Below are positions 1-9,611 of a DNA stretch of 64,000 nt, one piece after another (position 1 is the stretch's first letter; each line of letters starts with the position of its first letter). A program made the position numbers and the translations under genes. The notes under the pieces were generated by a model, which saw nothing but the letters and a program-made list of their open reading frames with translations, did not search any database and was not told the DNA's origin. The stretch covers positions 1,488,001 through 1,552,000 of the forward strand of contig NZ_LT607803.1 of NCBI RefSeq assembly GCF_900090195.1, written 5' to 3'. This stretch comes from Variovorax sp. HW608. GTDB lineage: Bacteria; Pseudomonadota; Gammaproteobacteria; Burkholderiales; Burkholderiaceae_C.

Positions 1-2183
1 ATCTCGGCCTAGGCCGCCTGCGCGCACGTAATCATTTGTTGGAACTTGACTCCGAGCTCCTGCGCTTCACGGCGGAGGAAACAGCCGATTTCTTCAGGCT
101 TCGGGGCGCCGGGCTATTCCTTGAAGCCACGGATCGTGCTCACGAAAAGACGGAGGGCTGGGCCGCCGCACTCTGGCTACTGTCGATCGCGCTTCACCGA
201 AACAGCGCAACGGGCGATGTGCTCATGCGTCTCTCGGACTCGGACCGCGACGTCGCAGACTACCTCACGGAAGAGGTGATGTCCCGGCAAGCGCCAGTAG
301 TAAGGAACTTTCTTCTTCGCACAAGCGTACTTCGGCAGCTGAGCGTTCCCACCTGCCAAGCTCTGCTTCCCAATGTGGATTGCGCCGCGATGTTGTGCAG
401 ACTGGCGCACGACAACGCATTCTTGATTCCGATCGAAAGTGCGCCGCTTCAATTTCGGTATCACGCACTGTTTGCCGACTTCCTGCGCAAGCTGCTCGTC
501 AGGGAGCGGCCCGAGGAAGTTGCTCGGCTCAACCTCGCTGCATCCGGAGCGTACGAATCACAAGATCGACCGGTTCCGGCCATCGATCACGCCATCGAAG
601 GCGGCGATTTCCCGCACGCGCTCCATCTCTTGGAGAAAAACGCGCACATCCTTCTTGAGCAGGGCCGCATGCGACTGCTGGACCGGTGGTATTCGGCAAT
701 GCCGGCCGAGCTTCTTCGGCGAATGCCATTGATGCAAGTGATTGCTGTCTGGGCGCGTTGCTTCAGCCAGGGACCCTGGATTGCAATGGAGTGTCTTCAA
801 GCATCGAATTGCATGTCAAGCCGCGACGAGCAGGTCAGCGCGCACATTAGAGCGCTTCTTCCGGTTCTGCTCGCAATGATGGACCGCTACGAAGAGGCGC
901 ATGACGCGGGCCGAGCTGCCCTCGGGCACCCACCGTCTGGCAACTGCTTCATTGATAGCGTCCTTCCGAATGCAATGGCGCATATTGTCTCCGTCGCAGG
1001 AGACAGCAAGGAAGCACACCTCTTTCTGGAGGATGCGAGGCGCGCGCAGGGCCCCAGCGCATTCAATAGGATGTATACCGAGACGGTCGGAGGCATGCTC
1101 GATTTGCGCGAAGGTCGCCTGCGCCAAGCTACCGCCCGCTTCCGCCTGGCCATCACGTCCTCTTCGACGGCGGCGACATACAACTATGCGCACGGCAACG
1201 CTTGGGCCGGCGTCCCGTACGCAGCCGTCCTCTATGAGGCAAACGACCTGGTGGGCGCCGAACGCCTGTTGAACGTCTACTTGCCGCTGGCTCGCGATGT
1301 CGGTTTACCCGATCACATGATCACAAGCTATCGGTTGCGTGCTCGCATCTCATTTCACCACGGTGACGTAGACACTGCGCTTCAGACGATCACCGATCTG
1401 GAATATCTTGGTCATCGGCGCAAACTTCCCCGCGTAACTTCGAGTGCCAAGCTGGAGCGCTCCCGCATCCTGCTTCTGCAGGGGCATGCATCGGCAGCGC
1501 GCGAAGAACTCATGCGCGCAGACGATCGCACAGCTTGGACTACCAGCGCCGATCGTCAGGCAAGGCCCGCCCAGGAGGTGGACGACCTTCTGATCAGTCG
1601 AGTCCGAGTGGAGTTGTACCTCGGAAATGCGGCGTCGCAGGTGCCACGACTAGAAGCGGAGATGCGAAGCGCTTCGCTGCTGAAGCGGCATCAGCGCATT
1701 CTGAAGCTGCGGCTGCTCCTGGCTCTTTCGCTTCTGCGCGCAGGGGACGTAGAGCGAGCTGTTGAAGAAGCAATATCCGTCTTGCTCGACTCCAGCCGCG
1801 AGGGATTCTTCCGATTGATTCTCGATGAAGGACCACTGCTGGGTGCGCTCATTCGTCGGGTTCTGGAGTCATCATCCCAAGCAATACGGGACCCGATATT
1901 TCGAGAATACCTCGAGCGCCTCCTGGAGCATCTGGGTCTCACCCCCACAGAGGACGAACGCCCCCTCACGGATGGGAAGTTCGCAACAGAACACCTTTCG
2001 CGATCCGAAATACGTGTGCTTGAGCTTCTGGCCGAGGGCTACTCAAATACGGCAATGACCGAAATACTTCTCGTCTCGAACAGCACGGTCCGCACGCATC
2101 TGCGCAACATCTACACAAAGCTGGACTGCCACAACCGCATACAGGCAGTCGCAATTGGTCGCAGGAGCGGGCTGATCCGCTAG
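1..2183 (+). CDS. MalT/LAL-type LuxR transcriptional activator, 5' end outside window
   Basis: Large ATP-dependent LuxR-family (LAL) regulator, truncated by the window start. The reading frame is open from base 3 and the codons before the first possible start (TTG at 36) encode LGLGRLRARNHLLELD, which matches the paralogue at 21605 (LGLGRLRARGQLLELD). The gene therefore continues upstream, and the missing part would carry the Walker A and B motifs. Visible parts are the end of the NTPase domain, a long TPR-like helical sensor region, and a C-terminal LuxR HTH (LSRSEIRVLELLAEGYSN...STVRTHLRNIYTKL). Such proteins bind ATP and an inducer, oligomerise and activate transcription in the cytoplasm. 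It lies just upstream of an acyl-CoA ligase with an operator-like dyad between them. By eye it is closely related along its whole visible length to the second LAL protein. Confidence 0.9.
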   Translation, partial: LGLGRLRARNHLLELDSELLRFTAEETADFFRLRGAGLFLEATDRAHEKTEGWAAALWLLSIALHRNSATGDVLMRLSDSDRDVADYLTEEVMSRQAPVVRNFLLRTSVLRQLSVPTCQALLPNVDCAAMLCRLAHDNAFLIPIESAPLQFRYHALFADFLRKLLVRERPEEVARLNLAASGAYESQDRPVPAIDHAIEGGDFPHALHLLEKNAHILLEQGRMRLLDRWYSAMPAELLRRMPLMQVIAVWARCFSQGPWIAMECLQASNCMSSRDEQVSAHIRALLPVLLAMMDRYEEAHDAGRAALGHPPSGNCFIDSVLPNAMAHIVSVAGDSKEAHLFLEDARRAQGPSAFNRMYTETVGGMLDLREGRLRQATARFRLAITSSSTAATYNYAHGNAWAGVPYAAVLYEANDLVGAERLLNVYLPLARDVGLPDHMITSYRLRARISFHHGDVDTALQTITDLEYLGHRRKLPRVTSSAKLERSRILLLQGHASAAREELMRADDRTAWTTSADRQARPAQEVDDLLISRVRVELYLGNAASQVPRLEAEMRSASLLKRHQRILKLRLLLALSLLRAGDVERAVEEAISVLLDSSREGFFRLILDEGPLLGALIRRVLESSSQAIRDPIFREYLERLLEHLGLTPTEDERPLTDGKFATEHLSRSEIRVLELLAEGYSNTAMTEILLVSNSTVRTHLRNIYTKLDCHNRIQAVAIGRRSGLIR

Positions 2184-2216
2184 CGCCAGGTCGAACAGAC
2201 GACAAAGCACAGAAAA

Positions 2217-2232
2217 ACGTCGTTTATGACGA
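2217..2232 (+). promoter_or_regulatory. Operator-like dyad (site 1 of 6), upstream of acyl-CoA ligase
   Basis: ACGTCGTTTATGACGA, followed by TGGT. It matches the dyad TCGTC-N6-GACGA seen at five other promoters except for the first base, and ends 60 bp before the ligase start. A possible -10 hexamer AACAAT lies at 2255-2260. Regulatory function is inferred from recurrence. Confidence 0.55.
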
Positions 2233-2292
2233 TGGTCACGCGCTGCTGGCAGGGAACAATCGTAGCCTTTCACATCGTCTTCCAGCTTTGCC

Positions 2293-3828
2293 ATGTACCC
2301 AGGAAAGCACGCAGCCTCCACACCAGAAAAAGCAGCCATCGTCATGGCCGCGACCGGACAAGTCGTTACGTATGCCGAACTCGAAGAGCGTTCTTTGCGC
2401 ATTGCCAACTGGCTGCGCGGCGTGGGGTTTCAGCGGGGCGACACGGTGGCACTTCTCTCGGACAACGACCCTCGCATGTTCGACGTCTATTGGGCCGCCC
2501 AACGATCGGGGTTGTATCTCACCGCAATCAACTATCGGCTGAAGCCCGAAGAGGTCCAGTACATCCTGGAGAATTCCGAAGCCAAGGCGATTTTCGTCGG
2601 TGGCGCAGGCGCGAAGTCGGCCCGCCCCTGGACCGAAATTTCGACATTGCTGCACCGCATCACTTTCGATGACCGGCTTCCTGGCTACACGCCGCTTGCT
2701 GACATTCTTGCCTCCGCTTCGGCAAGCCGGCCGCCCCATGAACCGCGCGGCGGTGACATGCTGTACTCCTCCGGCACAACCGGGCGCCCCAAAGGTGTTC
2801 GCGCTCCCCTGCCCCGGCGTGAAGTCTCCGAACCCGGAGACGCAATGGTCGCGATGTTCGGCGGCAGCTTCGGATTCTCCTCGGAGACGGTCTACCTTTC
2901 GCCTGCCCCGCTCTACCATGCCGCGCCGCTTCGGACATGCGCCACGGTGCAGGCGCTCGGAGGCACGGCCGTCATCATGGACAAGTTCGACGCAGAGGGG
3001 GCGCTAGCCAACATCGAGAAGTACCAGATCACCGCGAGCCAATGGGTGCCGACCATGTTCGTGCGCATGCTCAAGCTCGATCCAGCGACACGTGCCCGAT
3101 ACAAGATCAGTTCGATGGAAGTCGCCATCCATTCGGCGGCCCCATGTCCTCCAGAGGTCAAGGAGCAAATGATCGCCTGGTGGGGACCCATCGTGTATGA
3201 GTACTACTCGAGCACCGAGGTCAACGGCATTACCGTGATAAGTCCACAAGAGTGGCCGCGCAAGCGCGGCTCGGTCGGACGTCCCATTCTCGGCAAGATC
3301 CACATCTGCGACGAACAGGGGGATGACCTGCCGGCGGGCCAGGATGGCCTTATCTACTTTGAGCGCGATGAGCAACCTTTCGAGTATCACCTGGATCCCG
3401 AAAAGACGCGTTCCACTATGCATCCGGAACATCCAACTTGGACAGCTGTGGGCGATATTGGTCACGTCGACCGGGATGGCTACCTGTTCCTCACTGATCG
3501 CAAGGCATTCATGATCATCTCGGGTGGCGTGAACATCTACCCCCAGGAAGTCGAGAACGTCCTCGCGCTTCATCCGGCGATATTCGATGTTGCCGTGATT
3601 GGCGTGCCGGATCCCGAGATGGGGGAACAGGTCAAGGCCGTGGTTGTGCCGTCGTCTGAAGCGAACCCTGGGCCAGAATTGGAACAGGAAATCATCGAAT
3701 TCCTGAAGAGCCGCATCGCATCGTTCAAGGCCCCACGCAGCGTTGACTTCGTAGACGCTCTACCGCGCACTGCCACAGGCAAGCTCGTGAAGGGTGACCT
3801 GCGCTCCCGCTATTGGCCCAAGAAGTAG
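2293..3828 (+). CDS. Acyl-CoA synthetase (AMP-forming, FadD-like)
   Basis: ANL-superfamily ligase that activates a carboxylic acid to its CoA thioester via an acyl-adenylate. At 511 aa it has the usual length. Seen: the P-loop YSSGTTGRPKGV (about residue 157), the adenylate-binding YEYYSSTE, the hinge region GDIGHVDRDGYLFLTDR and the C-terminal catalytic lysine in PRTATGKLVKGDLR. No clear Shine-Dalgarno precedes the ATG, but the N-terminus MYPGKHAASTPEKAA fits the family. It stands alone on the plus strand between the LAL gene and convergent beta-oxidation genes, with operator site 1 in front. Substrate cannot be read from sequence; medium- to long-chain or branched acids are plausible. Confidence 0.9.
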   Translation: MYPGKHAASTPEKAAIVMAATGQVVTYAELEERSLRIANWLRGVGFQRGDTVALLSDNDPRMFDVYWAAQRSGLYLTAINYRLKPEEVQYILENSEAKAIFVGGAGAKSARPWTEISTLLHRITFDDRLPGYTPLADILASASASRPPHEPRGGDMLYSSGTTGRPKGVRAPLPRREVSEPGDAMVAMFGGSFGFSSETVYLSPAPLYHAAPLRTCATVQALGGTAVIMDKFDAEGALANIEKYQITASQWVPTMFVRMLKLDPATRARYKISSMEVAIHSAAPCPPEVKEQMIAWWGPIVYEYYSSTEVNGITVISPQEWPRKRGSVGRPILGKIHICDEQGDDLPAGQDGLIYFERDEQPFEYHLDPEKTRSTMHPEHPTWTAVGDIGHVDRDGYLFLTDRKAFMIISGGVNIYPQEVENVLALHPAIFDVAVIGVPDPEMGEQVKAVVVPSSEANPGPELEQEIIEFLKSRIASFKAPRSVDFVDALPRTATGKLVKGDLRSRYWPKK

Positions 3829-4036
3829 CTCCGTTGCGCCCCGCTCCTGGCTACCTTGCTCCTGGCCAGGAGGCGATTGCTTGACATCGGCTCGAAACGC
3901 CGCATCGAAGCGATATATCAGGGCGCTGCCGAGTCCGGACCCGGTCTCAACGACAACAATCCCGTCGCGCTACCCTTGCAGCGCTCGACGACGCGCCGAC
4001 TTCTAGGTCCGACACGGTCGCCGAGCGTCGATTGAA
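3829..4036. other. Intergenic gap between convergent genes
   Basis: About 208 bp between the stop of the ligase (plus) and the stop of the acyl-CoA dehydrogenase (minus). Only short reading frames with no family resemblance are present. I see no convincing terminator hairpin with a T-run. Confidence 0.5.
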
Positions 4037-5167
4037 CTATGCAAGCGCCCGCTGGATCAGCAGCTTCTGGATGTCCGACGTGCCTTCGTAGATCTGGCAC
4101 ACGCGCACGTCGCGGTAGATGCGCTCCAGCGGGAAGTCGTTGACGTAGCCGTAGCCGCCCAGCGTCTGGATCGCGGCACTGCACACGCGCTCGGCCATCT
4201 CGCTCGCGAAGAGCTTGGCCATCGCCGCTTCCTTGAGGCAAGGCAGGCCCGCATCGCGCAGGCTCGCGGCATGCCAGATCAACTGGCGCGCCGCCTCGAT
4301 CTGCGTCGCGCATTCCGCGAGCCGGAAGCCCACCGCCTGCTGCTCGAAGATCGAACCGCCGAAGGCCTGGCGCTCCTTGGCGTAGTTGACCGCGAACTCG
4401 AAGGCGCTGCGCGCCATGCCCACGCTCTGCGCGGCAATGCCGATGCGCCCGCCCTCGAGTGCGCCGAGCGCGATCTTGTAGCCCTCGCCTTCCTGGCCGA
4501 TCAGGTTCTCGGCCGGGATGCGGCAGCCGTCGAAGTTGATCTGCGCGGTGTCGCTCGAATGCTGGCCCAGCTTGTCTTCGAGGCGCGCGACCTGGTAGCC
4601 GGGCGCATCGGTCGGCACGATGAAGGCGCTCATGCCGCGCTTGCCCGCACCCTTGTCGGTGACCGCGATCACGATCGCGACCTGCCCGTTCTTGCCGCTG
4701 GTGATGAACTGCTTCACGCCGTCGATCAAATAGCCGTCCCCGTCCTTGCGCGCGGTGGTGCGCAGCGACGAGGCATCGCTGCCCGCCTGCGGCTCGGTGA
4801 GGCAGAAGGCGCCCAGCATCTTTCCCTGCGCCAGCGGCTGCAGCCATTGCTTCTTCTGCGCCGCGTTGCCGTAGCGCATGAGGATCGCGTTGACCGGGCA
4901 GTTGGTCACGCTGATCGCGGTGCTGGTGCCGCCGTCGCCGGCGGCGATCTCCTCGAGCACCAGCGCGAGCGTCAGGTAGTCGAGCCCTGCGCCGCCGTCG
5001 TCCTCCGGCACGCAGATGCCGTAGGCGCCCAGCGCCGCCAGGCCCTCGTGGGCCGCCTTGGGAAAGCTGTGGTCGCGGTCCCATTGCGGCGCGTGGGGCC
5101 AGAGTTCGGCCTGCGCGAAGGCGCGCACGGCATCGCGGATCGCTTCCTGGTCTGAACTAAGCAGCAT
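4037..5167 (-). CDS. Acyl-CoA dehydrogenase (short/branched-chain type)
   Basis: FAD-dependent alpha,beta-dehydrogenation of acyl-CoA, first step of beta-oxidation, passing electrons to ETF. At 376 aa it is the family length. Seen: FAD/substrate motif FCLTEPQAGSDASSL, the flavin-binding QTLGGYGYVNDFPLERIYRD and the catalytic-base motif IYEGTSDIQ, so the Glu base is present. The start ATG has GAGGAGAACTG in front. It begins 9 bp after the thiolase stop and is the last gene of a minus-strand operon SDR-thiolase-dehydrogenase. The base in YEGTSD is as in short- and medium-chain or 2-methyl-branched acyl-CoA dehydrogenases. Confidence 0.93.
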   Translation of the reverse strand: MLLSSDQEAIRDAVRAFAQAELWPHAPQWDRDHSFPKAAHEGLAALGAYGICVPEDDGGAGLDYLTLALVLEEIAAGDGGTSTAISVTNCPVNAILMRYGNAAQKKQWLQPLAQGKMLGAFCLTEPQAGSDASSLRTTARKDGDGYLIDGVKQFITSGKNGQVAIVIAVTDKGAGKRGMSAFIVPTDAPGYQVARLEDKLGQHSSDTAQINFDGCRIPAENLIGQEGEGYKIALGALEGGRIGIAAQSVGMARSAFEFAVNYAKERQAFGGSIFEQQAVGFRLAECATQIEAARQLIWHAASLRDAGLPCLKEAAMAKLFASEMAERVCSAAIQTLGGYGYVNDFPLERIYRDVRVCQIYEGTSDIQKLLIQRALA

Positions 5168-5176
5168 CAGTTCTCC

Positions 5177-6361
5177 TCAGATCAGCTCAAGGGCGACCGC
5201 AGTGCCTTCGCCACCGCCGATGCACAGCGTCGCGACGCCGCGCTTCTTGCCGCGCTGCTGCAGCGCATGGATCAGCGTCACCATGATGCGCGCACCGCTG
5301 GCGCCGATCGGGTGGCCCAGCGCGCAGGCGCCGCCGTTCACGTTGACGATCTCGTGCGCAACCGAAAGCTCGTGCGCGAGCGCCATCGGCACCACCGCGA
5401 AGGCCTCGTTGACTTCCCACAGGTCGACGTCCTTCACGCCCCAGCCGGTCTTCTTGAACAGCTTGGCGACCGCGCCCACCGGCGCGGTGGAGAACCACTC
5501 GGGCTGCTGCGCGTGCGTGGCGTGGCCGACGAGGCGCGCGATCGGCTTGGCGCCGTACTTCTTCGCGGTGCTCTCGGTCATCATCACGAGCGCGGCGGCG
5601 CCGTCGTTGATCGACGAGCTCGATGCGGCGGTGATGGTGCCACCGTCCTTCTTGAACGCGGGCTTGAGCGTCGGGATCTTGTCGACCTTGACCTTGCCCG
5701 GGCCTTCGTCGATCTCGATCACCGTCTCGCCGCCGCGGCCCTTGACGGTCACCGCCGCGATCTCGGCCTTGAAGGCGCCCGAGGTGGTCGCGGCCTTGGC
5801 GCGCTCGACGCTGGCGATCGCGAACGCATCCTGCTGCTCGCGCGTGAACTTGTACTTGGCCGCGCAGTCCTCGCCGAAGGTGCCCATCGAGCGGCCCGGC
5901 TGGTAGGCGTCTTCCAGGCCGTCGAGCATCATGTGGTCGAAGATGCGGTCGTGGCCCATGCGGTAGCCGCCACGGCCCTTGAGCATGAGGTAGGGCGCAT
6001 TGGTCATGCTTTCCATGCCGCCGGCCACCATCACCTCGTGCGTGCCCGCGAGCAGCATGTCGTGCGCCATCATGGCCGCCTTCATCGCCGAGCCGCACAT
6101 CTTGCTGAGCGTGACCGCGCCGGCGCTGTCGGGCAGGCCGCCCTTGTAGGCCGCCTGCCGTGCCGGCGCCTGGCCCTGGCCGGCCATCAGGCAGTTGCCG
6201 AAGAGCACTTCGCCCACGCTGTCGCCGCTGATGCCGGCGCGCTCGATGGCGGCCTTGATCGCCACGCCGCCGAGGTCATGCGCCGCGAGGGAAGAAAAGT
6301 CGCCCTGGAAGCCGCCCATCGGGGTACGGGCGGCGCCGACGATCACAATTGATTCGTTCAT
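5177..6361 (-). CDS. Acetyl-CoA acyltransferase (thiolase)
   Basis: Thiolase, 394 aa from the ATG at 6361 (MNESIVIVGAARTP), which has AAGGA nine bases upstream; an in-frame extension to 6418 lacks family similarity. Nucleophile Cys89 is in LSKMCGSAMKAAM, the His in NGGACALGHPIGASG and the second Cys in TLCIGGGEGTA, so the active site is complete. It cleaves 3-ketoacyl-CoA with CoA or condenses acetyl-CoA. It lies between the HSD10-like SDR (25 bp upstream) and the acyl-CoA dehydrogenase, as expected for a small beta-oxidation operon. Confidence 0.94.
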   Translation of the reverse strand: MNESIVIVGAARTPMGGFQGDFSSLAAHDLGGVAIKAAIERAGISGDSVGEVLFGNCLMAGQGQAPARQAAYKGGLPDSAGAVTLSKMCGSAMKAAMMAHDMLLAGTHEVMVAGGMESMTNAPYLMLKGRGGYRMGHDRIFDHMMLDGLEDAYQPGRSMGTFGEDCAAKYKFTREQQDAFAIASVERAKAATTSGAFKAEIAAVTVKGRGGETVIEIDEGPGKVKVDKIPTLKPAFKKDGGTITAASSSSINDGAAALVMMTESTAKKYGAKPIARLVGHATHAQQPEWFSTAPVGAVAKLFKKTGWGVKDVDLWEVNEAFAVVPMALAHELSVAHEIVNVNGGACALGHPIGASGARIMVTLIHALQQRGKKRGVATLCIGGGEGTAVALELI

Positions 6362-6386
6362 GGAGGAATGTCCTTCGAGGGCTACA

Positions 6387-7142
6387 TCAACGCGGTGCGA
6401 GGCGGATTGCCCCGTCAAGGCGAATTACCTCGCCATTGAGCATGTCGTTCTCGATGATTTGCTTGGCCAGCTTGGCGTAATCTGCTGGCGTGCCAAGCCG
6501 TGAGGGGAACGGCACGCTGGCCGCCAATGCGTCCTGCACCTCCTGAGGCATCCCGAAAAGCATTGGCGTGCCAAAGATCCCCGGCGCGATCGTCATGTTG
6601 CGGATCCCAAGGCGCGCCAGATCGCGTGCAATGGGCAACGTCATCCCGACAACGCCACCTTTCGACGCGCTGTATGCGGCCTGCCCAATCTGGCCGTCGT
6701 AAGCCGCCACCGAAGCCGTGGAGATCAGCACACCCCGTTCCCCGGTTGGCTCGGGCACGTTCTTGGACATCGCATCTGCCGCTAGGCGGATCATGTTGAA
6801 CGTTCCGATCAAATTGACCATGAGGGTCTTGCTGAACACGTTCAAAGCGTGCGGCCCGCTCTTGCCCACCGTCTTCTCGGCCGGCGCGATGCCTGCGCAG
6901 TTGATCAGACCAACCAGCTTGCCCAACTTGAGTGCCGCAGCGACGGCAGCTTGCCCATCTTCTTCCTGGCTCACATCGCATCTCACGAACACACCGCCGA
7001 CTTCGCTCGCAACGGTCTCGCCCTTTTCTTGCAGGTCCGCGATGACGACCTTGGCGCCATTCGCGGCCAACATCCTTACCACGCCTTCACCGAGGCCAGA
7101 TGCCCCACCGGTGACCAGGAACACACGGTTCGCAATTTCCAT
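6387..7142 (-). CDS. SDR dehydrogenase, 3-hydroxyacyl-CoA dehydrogenase type 2 (HSD10)-like
   Basis: Short-chain dehydrogenase, 251 aa, NAD-binding motif [10 protein letters not shown] (residues 11-20), [10 protein letters not shown], and catalytic Ser and YSASK ([21 protein letters not shown]). The C-terminus [15 protein letters not shown] is characteristic of the HSD10 group, which oxidises 3-hydroxyacyl-CoA and 2-methyl-3-hydroxyacyl-CoA. SD AAGGA lies nine bases before the ATG. It is the first gene of the minus-strand operon with thiolase and acyl-CoA dehydrogenase, and is divergent from the FadB gene. A close paralogue starts at 21446. Confidence 0.9.
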   Translation of the reverse strand: MEIANRVFLVTGGASGLGEGVVRMLAANGAKVVIADLQEKGETVASEVGGVFVRCDVSQEEDGQAAVAAALKLGKLVGLINCAGIAPAEKTVGKSGPHALNVFSKTLMVNLIGTFNMIRLAADAMSKNVPEPTGERGVLISTASVAAYDGQIGQAAYSASKGGVVGMTLPIARDLARLGIRNMTIAPGIFGTPMLFGMPQEVQDALAASVPFPSRLGTPADYAKLAKQIIENDMLNGEVIRLDGAIRLAPR

Positions 7143-7180
7143 TATTTGCCATCCTTCAATTTCAAAACGTTAGGAATGCT

Positions 7181-7207
7181 CGACCGACGGAAGCGTTGCA
7201 TCGGTCG
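7181..7207. promoter_or_regulatory. Inverted repeat upstream of the SDR-thiolase-ACAD operon
   Basis: CGACCGA (7181-7187) and TCGGTCG (7201-7207) form 7-bp arms with a 13-bp spacer, about 40 bp upstream of the SDR start on the minus strand. It may be an operator, different from the TCGTC-N6-GACGA dyad. Evidence is the repeat only. Confidence 0.25.
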
Positions 7208-7365
7208 GCATGCGACCCTGCACTACTTCCGGGACGGACGCAGGAGGGTCCAGCAATGCGCCTCGACGTTCGGCGCGCGGAGGGCACGCCGTCGACTTTG
7301 GGACCCGGGTCCCGGTGAGCCACGACCTCGGAACGAAGTGTCGTCTCAGGCTATGCGCTTGTCAT

Positions 7366-7381
7366 TCGTCATTTCCGACGA
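7366..7381 (+). promoter_or_regulatory. Operator-like dyad (site 2 of 6), fadB-like promoter
   Basis: TCGTCATTTCCGACGA with perfect 5-bp arms. The 20-mer TTCGTCATTTCCGACGATGG (7365-7384) occurs again, inverted, in the promoter region at 21.5 kb. A -10-like TAGACT (7405-7410) lies 24 bp beyond the dyad, the same distance and sequence as at site 3. The FadB start is 59 bp downstream. Confidence 0.65.
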
Positions 7382-7440
7382 TGGTCTAAGGGAGCGCTGA
7401 TTTCTAGACTTGGCCGGGTCGGATGTTCCCCGAAGGAAAT

Positions 7441-9591
7441 ATGGTGTTTCAAGGAAATTGCTTGCGCATGACGGCTTTGCCCGAAGACGGAATCTTCGAA
7501 GTCTGTTTCGATCGTCAAGGCCAACCCATCAACAAGTTCGATGACCGAACCGTGGAGGAACTCCGCCAGGTCACCGATCTGCTGCGCGCTACGCCAGGTC
7601 TTCGGGGCGTCCTCGCGACTAGCGCGAAGGAGGTCTTCATCGTCGGCGCAGACATCACCGAGTTCGGGGAAAAGTTCAAGAAAGCGGCCGCCGAGATCAC
7701 GCAGGACGTCCTCCGCAGCAACGAAGTGTTTATCGCATTCGAGGATCTCCCAGTGCCGACGGTGGTCGCCGTCAATGGCTACGCTCTCGGAGGCGGCCTG
7801 GAGTTTGTCCTCGCGAATTCCATCCGAGTGATGTCGGATGTCGCGCAAGTAGGTGTGCCAGAGGTGAAACTAGGCCTGTTCCCGGGCTTCGGTGGCACCG
7901 TTCGACTGGCACGCATTGCAGGTGCAGCGGTTGCCAGCGAGTGGGTCGCTGGAGGAAAGCCGTCCAAGGCGGACGCTGCCCTGAAGGCCGGCGTTGTCGA
8001 TGCGGTCGTGCCCGCGGCCGAGTTGCGTGAGCAGGCACTTGAATGGCTGAGGCGGGCGATCATCGGTGAAGTCAATTGGCGCGATCGTCAAGAACGCAAG
8101 CGCCTCCCCGTGGCTGCATCGGCGGACGAGGTGCGCGCCGCATTCGAGACCGCACGCGCCGGCGCAGCCAAAGTTGCACCAACCCATCAACCCGCAGCCT
8201 TGGCCGCGATTGACATGATGCACAAGGGCGCGAGCCTCGCTCGTGAAGACGCGATTCGTCTGGAAGCGACCATATTCGGCGAGATCGCGCGCACTCAAGC
8301 GGCACGCTCCATGGTGCAAACCTTTCTTAACGAACAAACCGTCAAGAAACTTGCCCGAAACGCTGGCAAAGGTGGCATGCCGATCAAGAAGGCAGCCGTT
8401 CTCGGCGCAGGCATCATGGGCGGAGGTATCGCATTTGCCAGTGCGCGCGCCGGTGTTCCCGTACGACTCAAGGACATCCAGCAGAACGCCCTCGACCAAG
8501 GCATCAACGAAGCCCTCAAGCAAACGGCTCGCCAGGTGAAAGCGGGCCGGCTCACCGAGACTCGCGGCCGCGAGTTGGTCGAATCGATCACTCCGCAACT
8601 CGATTCATCGGGCTTCGAGGAGGTCGATATGGTGGTCGAGGCGATCGTGGAGAATCTCGACGTCAAGCGGAAGGTGCTCTCGGAATTAGAGCCAGGCCTC
8701 GCTGCCTCAGCAATCATCGCGTCGAACACTTCGAGCCTGCGCATCGACGACATCGCCAGCTCGCTGCAGCACCCGGAACGACTCGTCGGGATGCACTTCT
8801 TCAATCCTGTTCCGGTGATGCCCCTGGTTGAAGTGGTTCGCGGTAGCAGGACCTCCGATTCCGCGGTGGCCTCCGCCGTGGCCTACGCTACAGCAATGGG
8901 CAAGACAGCCATCGTGGTGAAAGATTGCCCCGGCTTTTTGGTCAATCGCGTCCTCACCGCCTACATCAGAGCCTTTTTGCAGCTGATCGCAGATGGCGCC
9001 GACTTCGAAGCAGTCGATGAAGCCATGGAGGCGTTCGGTTGGCCCATGGGGCCGGCGTACCTGGAGGACGTCGTCGGAATGGATACCGGCAGCCATGTGA
9101 ACAACGTGATCTCCGCGGGATATCCTGAGCGCATGCCTGCTCTGGCCAACGACGCGCTTCGCATGATGGTCGAGTGGCGCCGCTACGGCCAGAAGAGCGG
9201 ATTTGGCTTCTATCGCTACGAGCCAAGCAGCACCGGCAAACCGGTGCGCGGCCCCGCCGGCGACACACGCGCCCTGCTGGCGAAGATTCAACCCAACGGG
9301 CAGTGCGCGTTCGGCGCCGCGGAAATCGTGGATCGAATGATGCTTCCCATGGTCCTGGAAGCAGCCAAGGCCTTGCACGAAGGCGTCGTCGGAAGCGCTG
9401 CGGAAGTCGATCTGGCCATGCAGCTTGGGCTTGGATTCCCCACCTACGCGGGCGGCCCACTGAAGTACGCGGATTGGCTCGGTCCCTCCGAGGTTATCGC
9501 CCGATGCGAACGGCTGGCACGACTCGGACCCGCCTATGTGCCCCACGACCGTTTGCGTGAAATGGCCTCCGCAGGCCAACGCTTCTACTGA
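7441..9591 (+). CDS. fadB: FadB-type enoyl-CoA hydratase / 3-hydroxyacyl-CoA dehydrogenase
   Basis: Fused multifunctional beta-oxidation protein. The ATG at 7441 (MVFQGNCLRM) aligns with E. coli FadB MLYKGDTLYL; an ATG at 7423 adds six residues and is less likely. 716 aa, family length. The N-terminal crotonase part has oxyanion sequences and Glu121 (YALGGGLEF) and Glu141 (GVPEVKLGLFPGFGG), matching FadB Glu119/Glu139. The NAD-binding part has GAGIMGGGIA, and the dehydrogenase His is in MHFFNPVPVMPLVEV. It hydrates enoyl-CoA and oxidises the 3-hydroxyacyl-CoA. The next gene, an ACAD11-like dehydrogenase, starts 20 bp later. Operator site 2 precedes it. Confidence 0.94.
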   Translation: MVFQGNCLRMTALPEDGIFEVCFDRQGQPINKFDDRTVEELRQVTDLLRATPGLRGVLATSAKEVFIVGADITEFGEKFKKAAAEITQDVLRSNEVFIAFEDLPVPTVVAVNGYALGGGLEFVLANSIRVMSDVAQVGVPEVKLGLFPGFGGTVRLARIAGAAVASEWVAGGKPSKADAALKAGVVDAVVPAAELREQALEWLRRAIIGEVNWRDRQERKRLPVAASADEVRAAFETARAGAAKVAPTHQPAALAAIDMMHKGASLAREDAIRLEATIFGEIARTQAARSMVQTFLNEQTVKKLARNAGKGGMPIKKAAVLGAGIMGGGIAFASARAGVPVRLKDIQQNALDQGINEALKQTARQVKAGRLTETRGRELVESITPQLDSSGFEEVDMVVEAIVENLDVKRKVLSELEPGLAASAIIASNTSSLRIDDIASSLQHPERLVGMHFFNPVPVMPLVEVVRGSRTSDSAVASAVAYATAMGKTAIVVKDCPGFLVNRVLTAYIRAFLQLIADGADFEAVDEAMEAFGWPMGPAYLEDVVGMDTGSHVNNVISAGYPERMPALANDALRMMVEWRRYGQKSGFGFYRYEPSSTGKPVRGPAGDTRALLAKIQPNGQCAFGAAEIVDRMMLPMVLEAAKALHEGVVGSAAEVDLAMQLGLGFPTYAGGPLKYADWLGPSEVIARCERLARLGPAYVPHDRLREMASAGQRFY

Positions 9592-9611
9592 CCACGAGAC
9601 AAGAGGACATC

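Noticed and set aside
3918..5084. 388-codon open frame overlapping the acyl-CoA dehydrogenase
   Set aside because: Same strand, other frame; composition is Arg/Gly/Ala-rich without family motifs, a typical shadow of a GC-rich gene whose true frame has all ACAD motifs.
4271..6352. Long plus-strand frames (294 and 361 codons) opposite the acyl-CoA dehydrogenase and thiolase
   Set aside because: Frames mirror GC-rich codon structure; no start signals or recognisable domains.
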